This document shows, one piece after another, positions 10,801 to 20,800 of a stretch of DNA of 64,000 nucleotides; the stretch's first letter is position 1; each line of letters starts with the position of its first letter. The stretch comes from Chondrosia reniformis (lineage: Eukaryota; Porifera; Demospongiae; Chondrillida; Chondrillidae), in contig OX359191.1 in assembly GCA_947172415.1 (NCBI GenBank), forward strand, positions 1,736,001 to 1,800,000. The letters run 5' to 3'. The position numbers and the translations under genes are program-made. The notes beneath the pieces are model-generated. The model saw only the letters and a list, made by a program, of their open reading frames with translations, had not been told where the DNA came from and ran no database searches.

Positions 10801-11898
10801 GTTGCCTATCATTAGATCATGAAACACCTTGGCTAAGCCAGCATCATAGCGATGGAGTTTCAAGAAGAGAAATTTAAAATCAGAGGTTATCCGGTACAAA
10901 GCGAAAACTTTCATTTCCCTAATTGATTCTAGGTAGCTGGATGCTTGATATTCTGATCCTTCTAAACCGGAATGGAATATAAAGTCTGCTGTTTCCTTCC
11001 AGTTGAGCTGTTCAGTGTGTCTCATCATAGACCACACTATCCCAGCAAAGTGTGCTAGTATTGTTATGATCAGTAGTATCATATTGAGGATCCACACTGC
11101 CTGAAAGGTATTGACTGTAGACAGGACACAGTTCACTTGGTATTTGAATGGCCAGTCCGCTTCCAAATCGAAAAGGAACAAATCTGCAAATACTCCCACA
11201 CTGTCGTTATAAGTAATGCAGAGGGGCCCATCAGCACTTGTGCAGTTGAGACCTGCTGGTGGAGGAGGGCAGGGGAAGGAAGGAAGGAACTTGTTGTAAG
11301 CAAAGTAGTCTCCATTAACACCAAAAGCAGCAGCTACAACTGCTACCTGAAGGACCAGCTTTGCCAGGTAGGAGAGAAATATCCACGGTATCTTTTTACC
11401 TTTTCCAAATTTATCATCGAGATTTTTAACAATCAAGCTATTTTTCAGTGCATAATCTCCAATAAGATTATCTTTTCGTCTGTCTAGTTCTGTCGCCAGG
11501 GAGAAGAAATCTTGAAATTGCCCGTAGAAGAGGGTCACCCAGAGGAAATGTGGTATCACGATACAGATTGCTTGGACAACCAACGCTAGTGGGTAGTACT
11601 GTGCAGGAGGAGCGTGTCGATCGCAGTAGTTGTTGATGTAGTCGCTTTGATCTCGAGTGAATCCTGCATGAGGCGTTAAACACTTGACGGATTCCCCAGC
11701 CAGCGTAGATAGGACTTCGATGATCGTCAAAGCGATCATCCCCGATGCAGTATATTTCGGCAACTGGTCCCAGAAGAAGTCTCTCGGTTCAATGTCTGTG
11801 CTTTTGCTCTGAAGTCCCTTTCCTTCCAAAAATGACGAAAGCTTTCCAAGTTTGTCATCTGGTTCGGCATTAGGTGAAGCCTTAGCTGTGGCAGCCAT
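1871..11898 (-). CDS. Pannexin/innexin/LRRC8-type four-pass membrane protein with long cytoplasmic tail, 668 aa, 5 exons
   Basis: Exons (minus): 11898-10737, 8041-7905, 7234-7097, 6743-6505, 2201-1871. Splice phases 1, 0, 0, 2 all match and the sum is 2007 nt (669 codons with stop). The first exon has four hydrophobic segments near residues 48-68, 103-123, 173-195 and 262-290. The loop after segment 1 has Cys 73 and 92 (VKCLTP...NNYC). Segment 2 holds a Pro (IVIPHFLW). The second outer loop has Cys 210, 219, 227 and 257. This spacing, with a short cytoplasmic N-terminus and a large 2-3 loop, is that of large-pore channels of the pannexin/innexin/LRRC8 superfamily. Exons 2-5 encode a roughly 280-residue tail I cannot assign; no leucine-rich repeats are visible. 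MAATAK was chosen as start because the upstream in-frame stretch looks like leader sequence. A Ty3 element lies in the last intron. The channel assignment is by pattern only and CALHM-like folds are an alternative. The exon joins are well supported by phase but have no transcript evidence. Confidence 0.66.
2290..2450. repeat. Dispersed repeat, family A, copy 1
   Basis: This stretch shares GAGTTAATTGCACT, TCACTGGAA and GTGATCACTGGTTGCCAA with 21003-21195, and partly with 33540-33690 (CTCCCAGTGATTATT, AGTCATCC). The copies are imperfect and carry internal self-complementary parts, as expected for an old non-autonomous DNA transposon. No coding capacity. From 2460 to 3005 the AT-rich intron shows nothing else I can name. 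Confidence 0.45.
3006..3198 (+). repeat. 5' LTR of the Ty3-type element
   Basis: A 193-bp LTR with TG...CA ends, read as identical to the copy at 6237-6429. Confidence 0.93.
3200..6241 (+). CDS. pol: Ty3/gypsy Pol: reverse transcriptase, RNase H, integrase (no protease)
   Basis: An uninterrupted 1,013-aa frame. Reverse transcriptase spans roughly residues 50-270, with LDLAAGYWQI, FGLTNAPAAFQ and the catalytic YIDD near residue 211. The RNase H domain follows, with ETDAC near 358 and TDHSAVKAIL about 70 residues on. The integrase has an HHCC zinc-binding region near 610-647 and a D-D-E core near residues 676 (GMDIM), 736 (LSDRGAN) and 772 (VERFNR), then a C-terminal region with a GPYRVL-like motif. 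Protein order RT-RH-IN is diagnostic of Ty3/gypsy. Normal elements carry gag and protease ahead of this; here the frame begins about 55 residues before RT. The enzyme looks intact, so it might be mobilised only with Gag supplied by a relative. The last 5 bases overlap the 3' LTR. Confidence 0.93.
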   Translation: MEVLEANPISIAEVDRSVLIRVLLNYHHVFAIGEGERGETDLVKFTIDTGESKPIKQQARRIPFAVREEVSHQLKKMEESGVIQPSNSPWASPIVLVKKRDGTLRFCVDYRALNAVTRADTFPLPRIDDLLDQLGQAKYFSTLDLAAGYWQIQVHPDYQDKTAFITHRGLFEFRVMPFGLTNAPAAFQRLMQQVLMKLNPSDGPDFINVYIDDIIVFSRTWEDHLQHLRLLMSRLEEVGLKLKPSKCHFAKREVEYLGFMVTPEGLKPTQRHTSSISSYPVPTNLKELRQFLGLASYYRRFIQGFAAIAHPLHQLTRKDTPFNWTSACQQAFERLKSYLTSAPVLAYPDFSRDFILETDACVLGLGAILSQRQEDGSIHPIAYASRSLSQPEKNYGITELETLAVVWAFSHFRAYLYGHKVTVYTDHSAVKAILGTPNLSGKHARWWTKVYSNGVNSLQIIHRSGKENVNADALSRNPLAQPAEDQLGPCQVAALTTQESLAEVSDNLEDIQALLNLEPDVPTDLTSFSTEQRKDSQLVEIIQFLTQDTLPSDESRARKVALQAPLFAVIQDTLYFLDKPDTTRTEAAVPRRVAVPKHLQRQIMEECHGGSMGGHFSGRRLFSTLSRRWWWERMYTDALEFCRNCPQCAVVTGASRIQRPALKPIPIDRVFQVIGMDIMELPKTTKGNQYVLVFQDFLSKFPLVFPIPDQKTERIAKLLVEQVIPFFGVPEALLSDRGANMLSHLMTDICTLLGIKKLNTTAYHPQCDGMVERFNRTLKSMLRKNAAEFGVQWDKYLHGVLWAYRNSPHESTGEKPSFLLFGMDCRTPTEAAFLPPFSGDPVNQSEFRETLILTLASARELALTQIKKSQAKYKKYYDRRSTPISLKQGDLVLVKFPHEETGRYRKLSRPWYGPYRVLTRQDPDVTMTNVYFPEDGPLHIHLTRVKPCPSFPTGFYWYGPNRQGRAQPPRWITRLFEGSLDEDEEATGSRYDLRRFKPRPSARDELASKAGVM
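6237..6429 (+). repeat. 3' LTR of the Ty3-type element
   Basis: A 193-bp LTR, identical by eye to the 5' LTR; followed by TATG, matching the 4 bases before the 5' LTR. Confidence 0.93.
6816..7010. repeat. Dispersed repeat, family B, diverged copy
   Basis: Contains the series GCGCCCAAACATAGAAGTG, TTAGCCTTATCATA, CACTTTCTTGTTTCG and CATTTTTGAATG, shared with 10318-10505 and both arms of 22955-23290. No coding capacity; a small DNA-transposon family is the simplest reading. The surrounding introns of the pannexin-like gene (7235-7904 and 8042-9450) show no further gene that I can support. Confidence 0.55.
9455..10250 (+). pseudogene. Decayed ORF with a PHD-finger-like cysteine pattern, possibly non-LTR retroelement ORF1
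   Basis: Two overlapping frames (9543-9791 and 9673-9939) together show a Cys/His series: CTCGK, then CCKGCMCWSHPSC, then CFFCM. The spacing is C-x-C...C-x2-C...H-x2-C...C-x2-C, typical of a PHD zinc finger. A frameshift between the first cysteine pair and the rest breaks it. A charged, coiled-coil-like stretch rich in Glu and Lys follows to about 10250, with more stops. PHD fingers followed by coiled coils occur in ORF1 of some CR1/L2-type retroelements, which is the likeliest source, but no reverse transcriptase is present here. It sits in the first intron of the pannexin-like gene, opposite strand. Confidence 0.35.
10318..10505. repeat. Dispersed repeat, family B
   Basis: Starts GCACCCAAACACAGAAGTG and shares GATTAGCCTTATCATATAAT, CACTGTCTTGTTTCGATAC and TGCCATTCC with 23134-23285. 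Same family as 6816-7010. Confidence 0.6.
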
Positions 11899-12227
11899 CT
11901 TATTAAATATATAGGTTAAGTAGTCTATATAATCTATGGTATATATAAACAACAATTTATATAGACCCCTTGCAATTGCACAATATTCAATGACCATATT
12001 TGGGCGTTGGCCATGTTGGAGTACAACATATATATCTGACAGATGGCTGTAATTCCAAAAAGGTACTCAAAACAGTCTATGATCACTACGCATTTAGGAC
12101 CGTACTTACAGAAGTCCATTGGTATCGTCTTGAGTAGGATGTCTTGCTCAGGCTAAATGATTAATGGCCTTAATTTGACATACATAATTTCTAATACTAT
12201 GTATGTAGAATGTTTGACTCACTGTAG

Positions 12228-12600
12228 ATGGATGCACTCAATCTGAAAAGCCCAAATGCGATCATTAAATTTGTGCACAACCACAAGAACAAGCTAATTA
12301 AGCATTGTGATGTAAAAACAGTACGTTTTGCTCTGGAAGATGAAAAAGTCCTTGCCACAGGAAAGAGACAACAATTGGAGACTTCACAAAGTGTGGCTGA
12401 TGCTAATGATCTGTTCTGTCAGTTTCTTTGTAATGACCCTGCACCCGAGACACTTCTTGCGGCTGCTAAGGTCCTAAAGGAGGCATCTGGCACTACAAAC
12501 ATGAACAAGATGTTTGCAAAGGCTATTGAAGATTTCTTTTGTTGAAAGTAACTATTTTTAGTGTTATTTTTAAGTCCCAGTATACTAGTTTGTGATTTTC
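12228..12600 (+). pseudogene. Duplicated death-fold (CARD-like) exon with 3' flank
   Basis: The frame 12228-12545 (105 aa) is nearly the same as 31556-31863, the probable last exon of the ROCO gene. Matching DNA runs from the motif AGCCCAAATGCGATCATT through the stop codon and about 55 bases beyond. It is preceded by a good acceptor (GACTCACTGTAG) that would give a phase-0 exon. The frame is open and most differences are single substitutions. No upstream exons of a host gene are visible, so it is called an orphan duplicate exon. A 50-bp tract just after it (12638-12687) matches 33774-33823, suggesting the copied unit was once larger and lost about 1.8 kb. Confidence 0.6.
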
Positions 12601-12714
12601 TTTTCTTATTATATACTTATTATTATGTTAAGAACTGTGAGCTGTTGAGTTTCAAAAACTTCAACTCATGCATACATAACTGTTACACCAAAACTGAAAC
12701 ATACAAAGACTTAC

Positions 12715-13641
12715 TGCAAAGGAATTCATAACTATATCATTTTGTTCAGGATGCCCAGGATCAGGTTTCCATCTTGCAACATATATTATTATTGGTACGA
12801 TCCCTGTACACTGCAGTTCCTGCCATAGACTATCTCTTCCAGCTATCTGCATATCAAATACAAAACAATACCCAAAAATTGATGAGTGAGTCATTACTAC
12901 TGGCAATAGAAATGGAATATATATATACATGTATACGTAATTACACCTTAGCAAGTCGTATACTGCACATTTGCCAGAAGTTAAACTGAAGAGATCTGAT
13001 GGACACTCTTACCCTGACAGAAACAAGACAGAAACAAATTCCTCCCAAAATTGGATAATCATCAGACCTATATATAATAACCCCATGCATGGCACAACAC
13101 AAAAGTAATAGTAATATAATAGAACCTATATAGAAACACTATATTTACATATTTCTCATTTATCTTATGCACCACAATGCATGGATTCAATTAATGTTGG
13201 GTTGAAATTGATTATAAGACAACAGTCATCATTATGCCTCTACGCAATGTATAGTAGGATCCCTTTCGTAACTGATCTATACATAATTATAGATCGAACT
13301 CAGCTCTAATATTGACCATGAAAGACACCAAATGTTCGTTTTCAATATTTACATTTAGATTTCGTATCATTTAGATAACCTCTACTTCGTTTACAAACCT
13401 TTAGCTTTTTCTTCCACTGTTCTTCTTGGTCATGGCCAAACAGGACGTCTTTGTATTTCTGCTCCAACGCCTCCAACTTATCTTCAACAAGGGACGATCG
13501 CGTCTGCAATGGAACAAGTACGTCTTTGAAACCTAGATTTTCAATGGGCGTTCCCGTAACAGTTGATGGCGTTAGAAGGCTTCTTCCCGACTCAGGATGT
13601 CCAGTTGGATTATGGTTTCCTCTTCTGTTGCTATTTCCCAT
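12715..13641 (-). pseudogene. Partial second copy (B) of the small 140-aa gene
   Basis: Exon 1 (13641-13399, 81 codons) and exon 2 (12846-12715, 44 codons) correspond to the first two exons of the gene at 416-1412, including the intron between them. Exon 1 differs by a 1-codon loss, a 4-codon gain (RSSL) and a few substitutions, all in frame, so it may have been under selection. Similarity stops within the intron after exon 2, and the terminal exon encoding the KYVQAV tail is not found. Either the copy is broken or it uses a different last exon. Copies A and B flank the pannexin-like gene in the same orientation. Confidence 0.6.
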
Positions 13642-13816
13642 TTCGGACTTTGCACAGAAAGTACACTGATCGCTAAAAGATATTAGCACTTCCTATAAAC
13701 TCAAAAAGGTGAAGTATATTCTAAAGCAATTCAGTCTTAGAAGATCAGCTAGACTCCTTTCGATGGTTACGTGATCGATTTACAGCAACATAGTATAGAA
13801 AGGATTTCCGTATGAA

Positions 13817-14600
13817 GTGGTCAGAACTGCAGTGCACCAAAGACAACAAAGGACACAGAATGAGCAACCACACCATATCCTCTACATCCCCTATGTATCA
13901 GGGCTTGGTGAGGATCTCAGAAGGGTCTGCAGGAGATACAGCATTAAGACTGTCTTTAGGACCTCCTCCACTCTAAGACAGAAGTTGTGCAGAATCAAGG
14001 ATAGAGACCCAACACACATACACATATACCAGCACAATTTAATAGCACACAGCAATGGGGTGCTGGTGGTCTAGAGCTAAGGAACAAGATTCAAGATCCA
14101 GTGATTATGGGACCGGATGTCCATAGTTCAAGCCCAGGCCATGGAAACAGATTTTTAGTTGAATTGAATTGAATTATTGGACTGGAACTCCACTTAGTCC
14201 TTTTCAGGGAGGCCAGTAACAGTGCATACATGCAACATATATATAAACACACATACAGTAAATCAGTCATTAAATTGGTCAGTAATCTGTTCAGTGGGCA
14301 GTGTTTGTTGTCAGGGGGTGCTTGCCACTGATTCAATTTAGTCTTAGATTTAGAAGACTGGGCCTATTCGATGGTCACGTGATCAAGTAAGAGAGTGATC
14401 CTCACAGTAGCATTGCTATTCCATGCTCATGAAACCCAGTAGGAGTTAAGAATACTACACCTAATTACTGGCAGAGAAGAATCATGAAAGCCACATGGAT
14501 TAAGATCAGTGGTGATGAACTTGGACAGCATTATGCAACTACCTACAGTGTGGAACCCTGTACTTATTCCACCCCAACACTCAGTATGAATTTGTTATGT
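13817..14600 (+). pseudogene. Penelope-like retroelement debris
   Basis: An 85-codon frame from 13817 includes LYIPYVSGLGEDLRRVCRR followed by TLRQKLCRIKDRDP. This pair of motifs is typical of the linker between reverse transcriptase and the GIY-YIG nuclease in Penelope-like elements. After an insertion, 14445-14570 shows weak remains that could be the element's C-terminus. No intact domain survives. The remnant at 43980-44560 carries the GIY-YIG part of the same kind of element. Confidence 0.45.
14053..14340 (+). repeat. SINE-like insert with tRNA-type promoter boxes
   Basis: A box-A-like TGGTCTAGAGCTAAGG is followed about 55 bases on by a box-B-like AGTTCAAGCCCAGGC, then a TGAATTGAATTGAATTA run. 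That layout suggests a tRNA-derived SINE inserted in the Penelope debris. No second copy is present in this window, so it is tentative. Confidence 0.3.
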
Positions 14601-14865
14601 TTCTTCTTCATTTTTTGACGTCATCACCGATTAGAGGAGGGGGATGCCAAATTTGGTGCAATTGATGTTCCTCTAGCCAGGCCATGTGACTTGCTAATTA
14701 AAATACCTTACTACCCACTTGGTTCAGATGTAGCCCGCCCGACCACCGTCCTGTAGCAAAATTGAGGAAGAAACGTGGTCGGGATACCTCAGACTATTTT
14801 ATTATTATTTCAAGCAATTCAATAAGTAGAATTAACTGTCGATATTGCAAGGGATACCGGGAAGA

Positions 14866-17800
14866 ATGTCCTTCCTACGCATCCGATTGATCGAAGCGAA
14901 TTTTGACAGCAAACTTGAGACTTTAGATCCCTTTTGTGCAGTAAAGATCTTGGAACTGCTAAAGGAAGAAGATGGAGATAGTAGATTACTTCAAAAGAAA
15001 AAGACATTCTATCCACAATGGAAGAGAGGATTTGACTCTCATTTGAGTGAAGGGCGTCGTATGCAAGTCATAGTAATGGACAAGACGGTATATTCACTCT
15101 TCCGCTCCGTATAGCTACTACCTGTATGTAATCAAAATAGTCCTCTCTTTACAGGAGGCCGGGATAGACCGACCCATCTCCCAAGTAACTGTAGAGACGG
15201 AAATCATAGCTGAAGAGTGCAGACAGGAGCAAGATGGCCTCGTAGTTACATTACAGGTGAGTACGCTCCTCGCTCCGAATTAGTCTAGTTGATTATTCGC
15301 TAGAATGACCTTCAGGAAAGGCATCCAGATAGGGGGCCTATAGCTATAGAGATCATAATATAAGAGTGTTGGAAATCATTTTGATCTGTAAGTGGTGCGC
15401 CCTGGTCTATAAAAGTGAGCGGCAGTGCCCCCATTTGCCCCTTGCTTCCGTCGCCTATACCTTCATGCAGACAGGAGGCTTCACTGTCTGAAATCAGTGA
15501 ATACATTTACAATAGCAGCACTTGTAAACTAAAAAGCTAACATATAAATCCTGATTACCGTGCCATCAAGGAACCTAGGTCTTATCTGGGATGTGAGGCT
15601 GAAGTCTCTTTTAATGGATTGATTTTCCTTCATCTGAGATGCAAAAGTCATCAACCCTCTTTTTACATGTAATCTTGTGCTATTCCTGTAACTCCTTGTC
15701 ATTTAGAAAATTTAGTAGTACCTAACCATGAATGTTTATTCACAGTATGGTGTACTAATGAGAGCCACTTCTCTTTTAATAACTGTGCATCAGAATTGCA
15801 TGCTTGTGCACACCACCAAAGATGGTTTGATATAGACTGAATCCATGATAACATAGCCCCACATCCACTCTCATTCCCAGCTGTTTTCAGCCTTTTACAC
15901 ACAGACTTGTTAAAATGCCACACATCAAACTGGTGGCTAATGTTAGCATAACACTTCTTCATTAAGGCATTGCATAGACCCATCAGTTGCTAAGGTAAGG
16001 ACCTCCAACTGTGGGATGACCTTTTCAAGGCACCTTTTGAGTCCTTCCTTTTCCATAGCAACTGAACTGGTGCATTCAGTGACTTGCACCAGAGAAAAAT
16101 CTACTATTAGACTGGTGGCCTGATCCATGACTGTATATGTACAATATTTGCACTAAAGCCAGGACTCTCACACCTGCCATCACCTGATAGTTTTACTGGG
16201 TTGTCTTTCAGATAAGCTAACACAGTAGTCTGGTGATCTAACCATGCTTCATGCACAGCAGGGAATAGTAGATCTTTGAAGTAGATATAATGACCTTTCG
16301 GTCATTACTTGCAAATTCAGTACATCTGCAAAGTGATTAAATGTACTGAATGTTGCACCTGATAAAAGAATTGCTGCAGAGATTAGGATATTTCCATCTG
16401 CGGTATTACCATGCAAGCATTGGTTGAGAGGACCACTGCTTAGTATGACCATCTGGACAGGTAGCCCTTATAGGATTAGTGGTTATGAAGCAGCTTTCCT
16501 GAAAATGTGCTGAGCAAAGTCGAGTAGTTGCTGTTAGTTGTGAATTTTTCAAGTGTAACTGTTTTTTCCAAAGGCTTAAAAGAATGGCACTTTTTAAGGG
16601 AAGGCGATGCAAGCTAATACCTTTAGCTGTTGTTTCGGGTGAAGAATTATTGTAACAGCCATAAGCGATACATTGCGGCATTCTGTGAGCGTTCCTTTAC
16701 CGAAAACAATCGATTTAGTTTGATCGAATTAATACGGAACTGAATACGCTTCCATAACTGTTTAGGTCCAGTGACAGCCTCTGTGTGTACATATGTACAT
16801 ATCTATATGGACCACTCTAGAGGTCTGTCTCTAATTAGCTGATCATGAATTTCCATAAAGAGGTATCTAATTTGCCAGTATATAGATAGGGTATCCATTG
16901 TGTACCTTTTCCTGTATCCTTGTGTTACATGATTGGAAAATTGTATTTCTCCACTAACTGTGATGGAGAACTAATTAGGTAGCATATATAATTGTACATA
17001 GCTCTTAGCACTGTTGTCTTAAATCTGTGATTCCTACGTACATTACAATTATGGAAGCAATGTGTATTTATAGAGAGTTATTTTATTGGGCAATGAACTG
17101 ATGTATAGAACACCAGTGCTTAAAATAAGAATTAGGATTTGATTGGACATTTGCTTTTTTTGGTCGGACATTATTGTCAGCCTATCATCTAGTTTACTGG
17201 TGCTTAAAATAGCTATTATTAAGACTACAACCAAGTTTTCTACCTAATATGTCACTGACTTCAAATCTCATCCACCTATTATTACCAGGGCTCTTTTTGT
17301 ATAGCTCTCTCTATTTGCAGGAAGAGTTGTTAAACTTTGTTAATGTATTTGCTAGACAAAGCTATATTCTTAAGTCTATTAACACATTGCCCTACTAATG
17401 CAAATGTTGTTAAAACTTGTGTTATTTTAAATTTTGACTAAAATCAATTTTGGTTAGAAGGAAAGGTCGAGTGCCTCGCTCAAAAATCTCAATCGAGTAG
17501 GCGTTTCTTAAATCTACGTAGCGCATACCGTACTTCCTAATAATACAAAAAGTGTCCGGACCCAATGACCGACTGAAGGTCTATTTGACCGCACCTAGCA
17601 TGATTTTAATCGGACATTGTCCGATGTCCGCCTGTTATTTTTAGCACTGGAACACGTACGTAATTGATTGCAAAATACTGTAGTTTAGGTGTGACTATGA
17701 TAATTTGTTGATAAATCTTTGATTTTAACTTCAGCTTGATATGCAACCGTGTGGTGTACTGACACTTCAAGCTAAACTGTACGAGGAGATTCAGAGGGAC

Positions 17801-20800
17801 AGCTCACAAGGTAAGATGGCATGTAATTATAATACCTGTGGAAGTATGTGTGTATGTATACACATGAAAAAGGAATTCCTTTAAGCCAGGAGTGTGAGTC
17901 CAAACTACCCTTTCAGAAGCCGCTGCTACATATTTTGGATCTAATGTGAAGCTATTGAGCAATATTTGTATTTTAAATTGACATTATTATTAAGAAGCTA
18001 CGTATATAGTTTTTTCATGCACTGTACTTAGAAAATAATGATTTTCAAGTGATAAAATGCTTGTACTAATGTTGTATCCTTCGTTAGTAATTTCTTCATA
18101 AGAGTGATGCCTGTACAGATAGAAATATGCACAGTAACGGATATGAAATACAGTTATATAGGTTCCTTGTTGCTTTCTTGTAAACACTATAATTTATACA
18201 ATTGTTAATTAGATAGGAGTCCAATTTGGTTTGCTAGGTTAGCGACAACCACTTCCTTTTATTTAAAAGGACACATGCATGGCCCAGTGGAGAAGAAGAG
18301 AAGTAGAAGGAGGAAATTCTTGTATCCTCATCCAAAGCTTAAACTAGATTTAGCTCCTTTCATTCTATAAAGTACGTACGATGTACGTATGTAGCATGTA
18401 AGAAAAATGCTGTGTTAGATTATTCATATATACATGATACTGTATAGCAGGAAAATTTGGCGGGCAATATATTTGGCGAAATGCCCGATTTTAGCATTTG
18501 GCGAGTTTTATATTTTACGGATTGCCCCGTAACGTATCACTATGTTCGAAATCAATAGCTGCATTTGGCAAAGAATTAAATTTGGCGAGCTTCAAACTAC
18601 TCACCAAATTGCCAAATTTAAGTCCTCGCCAAATTTCCCCGCTATACGGTATGTATTATGCACTGCTGATCATAAGTATGAGATGATAGATCAATATATA
18701 TATCAATTTTTGCGGATAAAACTTTTTGTGAATCTTTGGAAAAGTCCTCGGAATAAATGTTCGTGGTTCTTATTTTTGCGATTTTATATTTTCGCGTGCT
18801 CCATGTGTACTTAATCAGGACAGATGGCAGTTGGTGCAGAATGTGTGCACTTCAGAGTAGAAGCGATGGTGAGAGGTTATCATGCATACAAAGATGTTTG
18901 GGCTGCCACAATCGGCGAACGACTTCCGTGCCAAAGTGAATAAAGTAACGCTAAGGATGCCTTCGCAGTAACTGTGCTGAAAGATGGAGTTATCGTTGTT
19001 CACGTCCCAGAGACATAGCTAGAACATATGAAAATCGCAAAAATTTCTTCCCAGTATATATAAAAATGGCGGAAGAAATCTTTGCGAGTTGGGGTTAGTG
19101 TTCAAAAAACGTGAAGTTAAAGTCCACGTGAATTCCCGCTATACAGTATTCAAAATGTGTATATTTTATGCTTAATACAGTCCCTGATGTTCATCAATCA
19201 AATGGAAGCATGGTAAAGAAGTCTGAAGAAACCCAAAATGAAAAGGATGCTCCTCCCTTGCCCCCTCCAAGGAGTGTCACTTCTCCTGTTCCTGCTGCAT
19301 TGGCCACTAGAACACCAGAAAGAATGGATGACCTCAGTGACAAGAATGCCACTGCCCTTCATGGGACGAGAGGTGACTTGAAGAATAGGCAGGTTATTGT
19401 GCACTGTGGACACAAGTTTGCCAAGAAATCTTTCAAACAGCCAACCTACTGTGCACATTGTAGGGAAATAATGTGGTGAGTAAAATATGTAATTATAACT
19501 TATGCCACATAAAATAAATTTCTCAGATTTCACCTTAAGAGAGTGCAAACGTGATGAATGTTAAGCAAATTTCAGAACTAAATGTTTTTATTGTTAATTT
19601 ACCTTATGAATTATTTATTCTATTCTTTGAAAGTATGCTCTGGTTCAAGTATAAGACCTTTATGTTTCTTAGTACATAGCCTTTAGTAGTCTGTGCTATA
19701 AAACAAAAGGATAAACATGTTGACATTCTTACATATGTTTTTGAATATAATGTAGGGGATTTCGTCAAGACAGTCTTCAGTGTCTATCCTGTTCTTATGT
19801 TGTGCATGAAAAGTGTTTGATGCATGTGCTGAACGAATGCCAAGCAGGCAAGACTGTGGTAAGGACATGAATTTAGTGGCCCATTGGGAGGCTCAAGATA
19901 TTTATTTTCTTATTTTGTAAGACTGTATATGTATGTACTTATGTATGTATTGCATGTGTGGATCTGTTATAATATATGTGTCCAGCACACCATATTTTTA
20001 GCATGCTCCCTGAACCTATCCATCTAATTAATCTCAATCATAATTAATGTAAAACCTCTATGTCACTATCCCCTTACGTTACTTTGGCTGAGCTTATTAT
20101 AATCACTTCAATAGCAATAGTGACACATACTATATGTACATACGTATGCACGTATATATGTAATTACATTTACACTACTTGAAGGAGAGGTTCTCATTGA
20201 ATATTCCTCATCGTTTCAAGAAGGCAGGTCTTTTGAGCACTGGTTTCTGTCACTTATGTGGTCAGCTGATAGTGGGACAGGTTCTTAAGTGTGATGGTTA
20301 GCTGCTACATACATATGTATGAATCTATGTCCTCTTTCTACTACCTAATTGTTTACGTATATAGTTGTTTTCTTATGCAATCTGCAACATAATTCAAGGA
20401 TTTGGATGTTTCGACCCATAGGTCTTCATAAGCAATAAACATAGACAATGATTACAGATACTAGTTAAATAGAATAAGGGTGAAGTTTTGGACAATTACC
20501 TCCTAAAGAGGAGAGCACAACCCACAAACTCCAAGATGAGTTACAGCACCTTAAACAGCTTTTGAAAAGAACGGTTACCCAAGAAGTATTGTCCAGAAGG
20601 TGCTTAAGAAGCCAGGACAACTACCAATGCGACAGAAGAGGACAGAAAAATCTTATGCCTATCTTATATGAGAGACTTAAGCAAAACTTCATAGAGAACC
20701 TGCAAACCTCTTGGCATTACAGTGGTACGTACGTCCAAGAATACCTTAAGATCCTTATTAATGAAAATGAAAACACCCATCAGCAAGGAACAAGCAACAG

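Noticed and set aside
14053-14140. A functional tRNA gene
   Set aside because: Box-A and box-B-like motifs are present but no cloverleaf with paired acceptor stem could be drawn; SINE-like is the better call.
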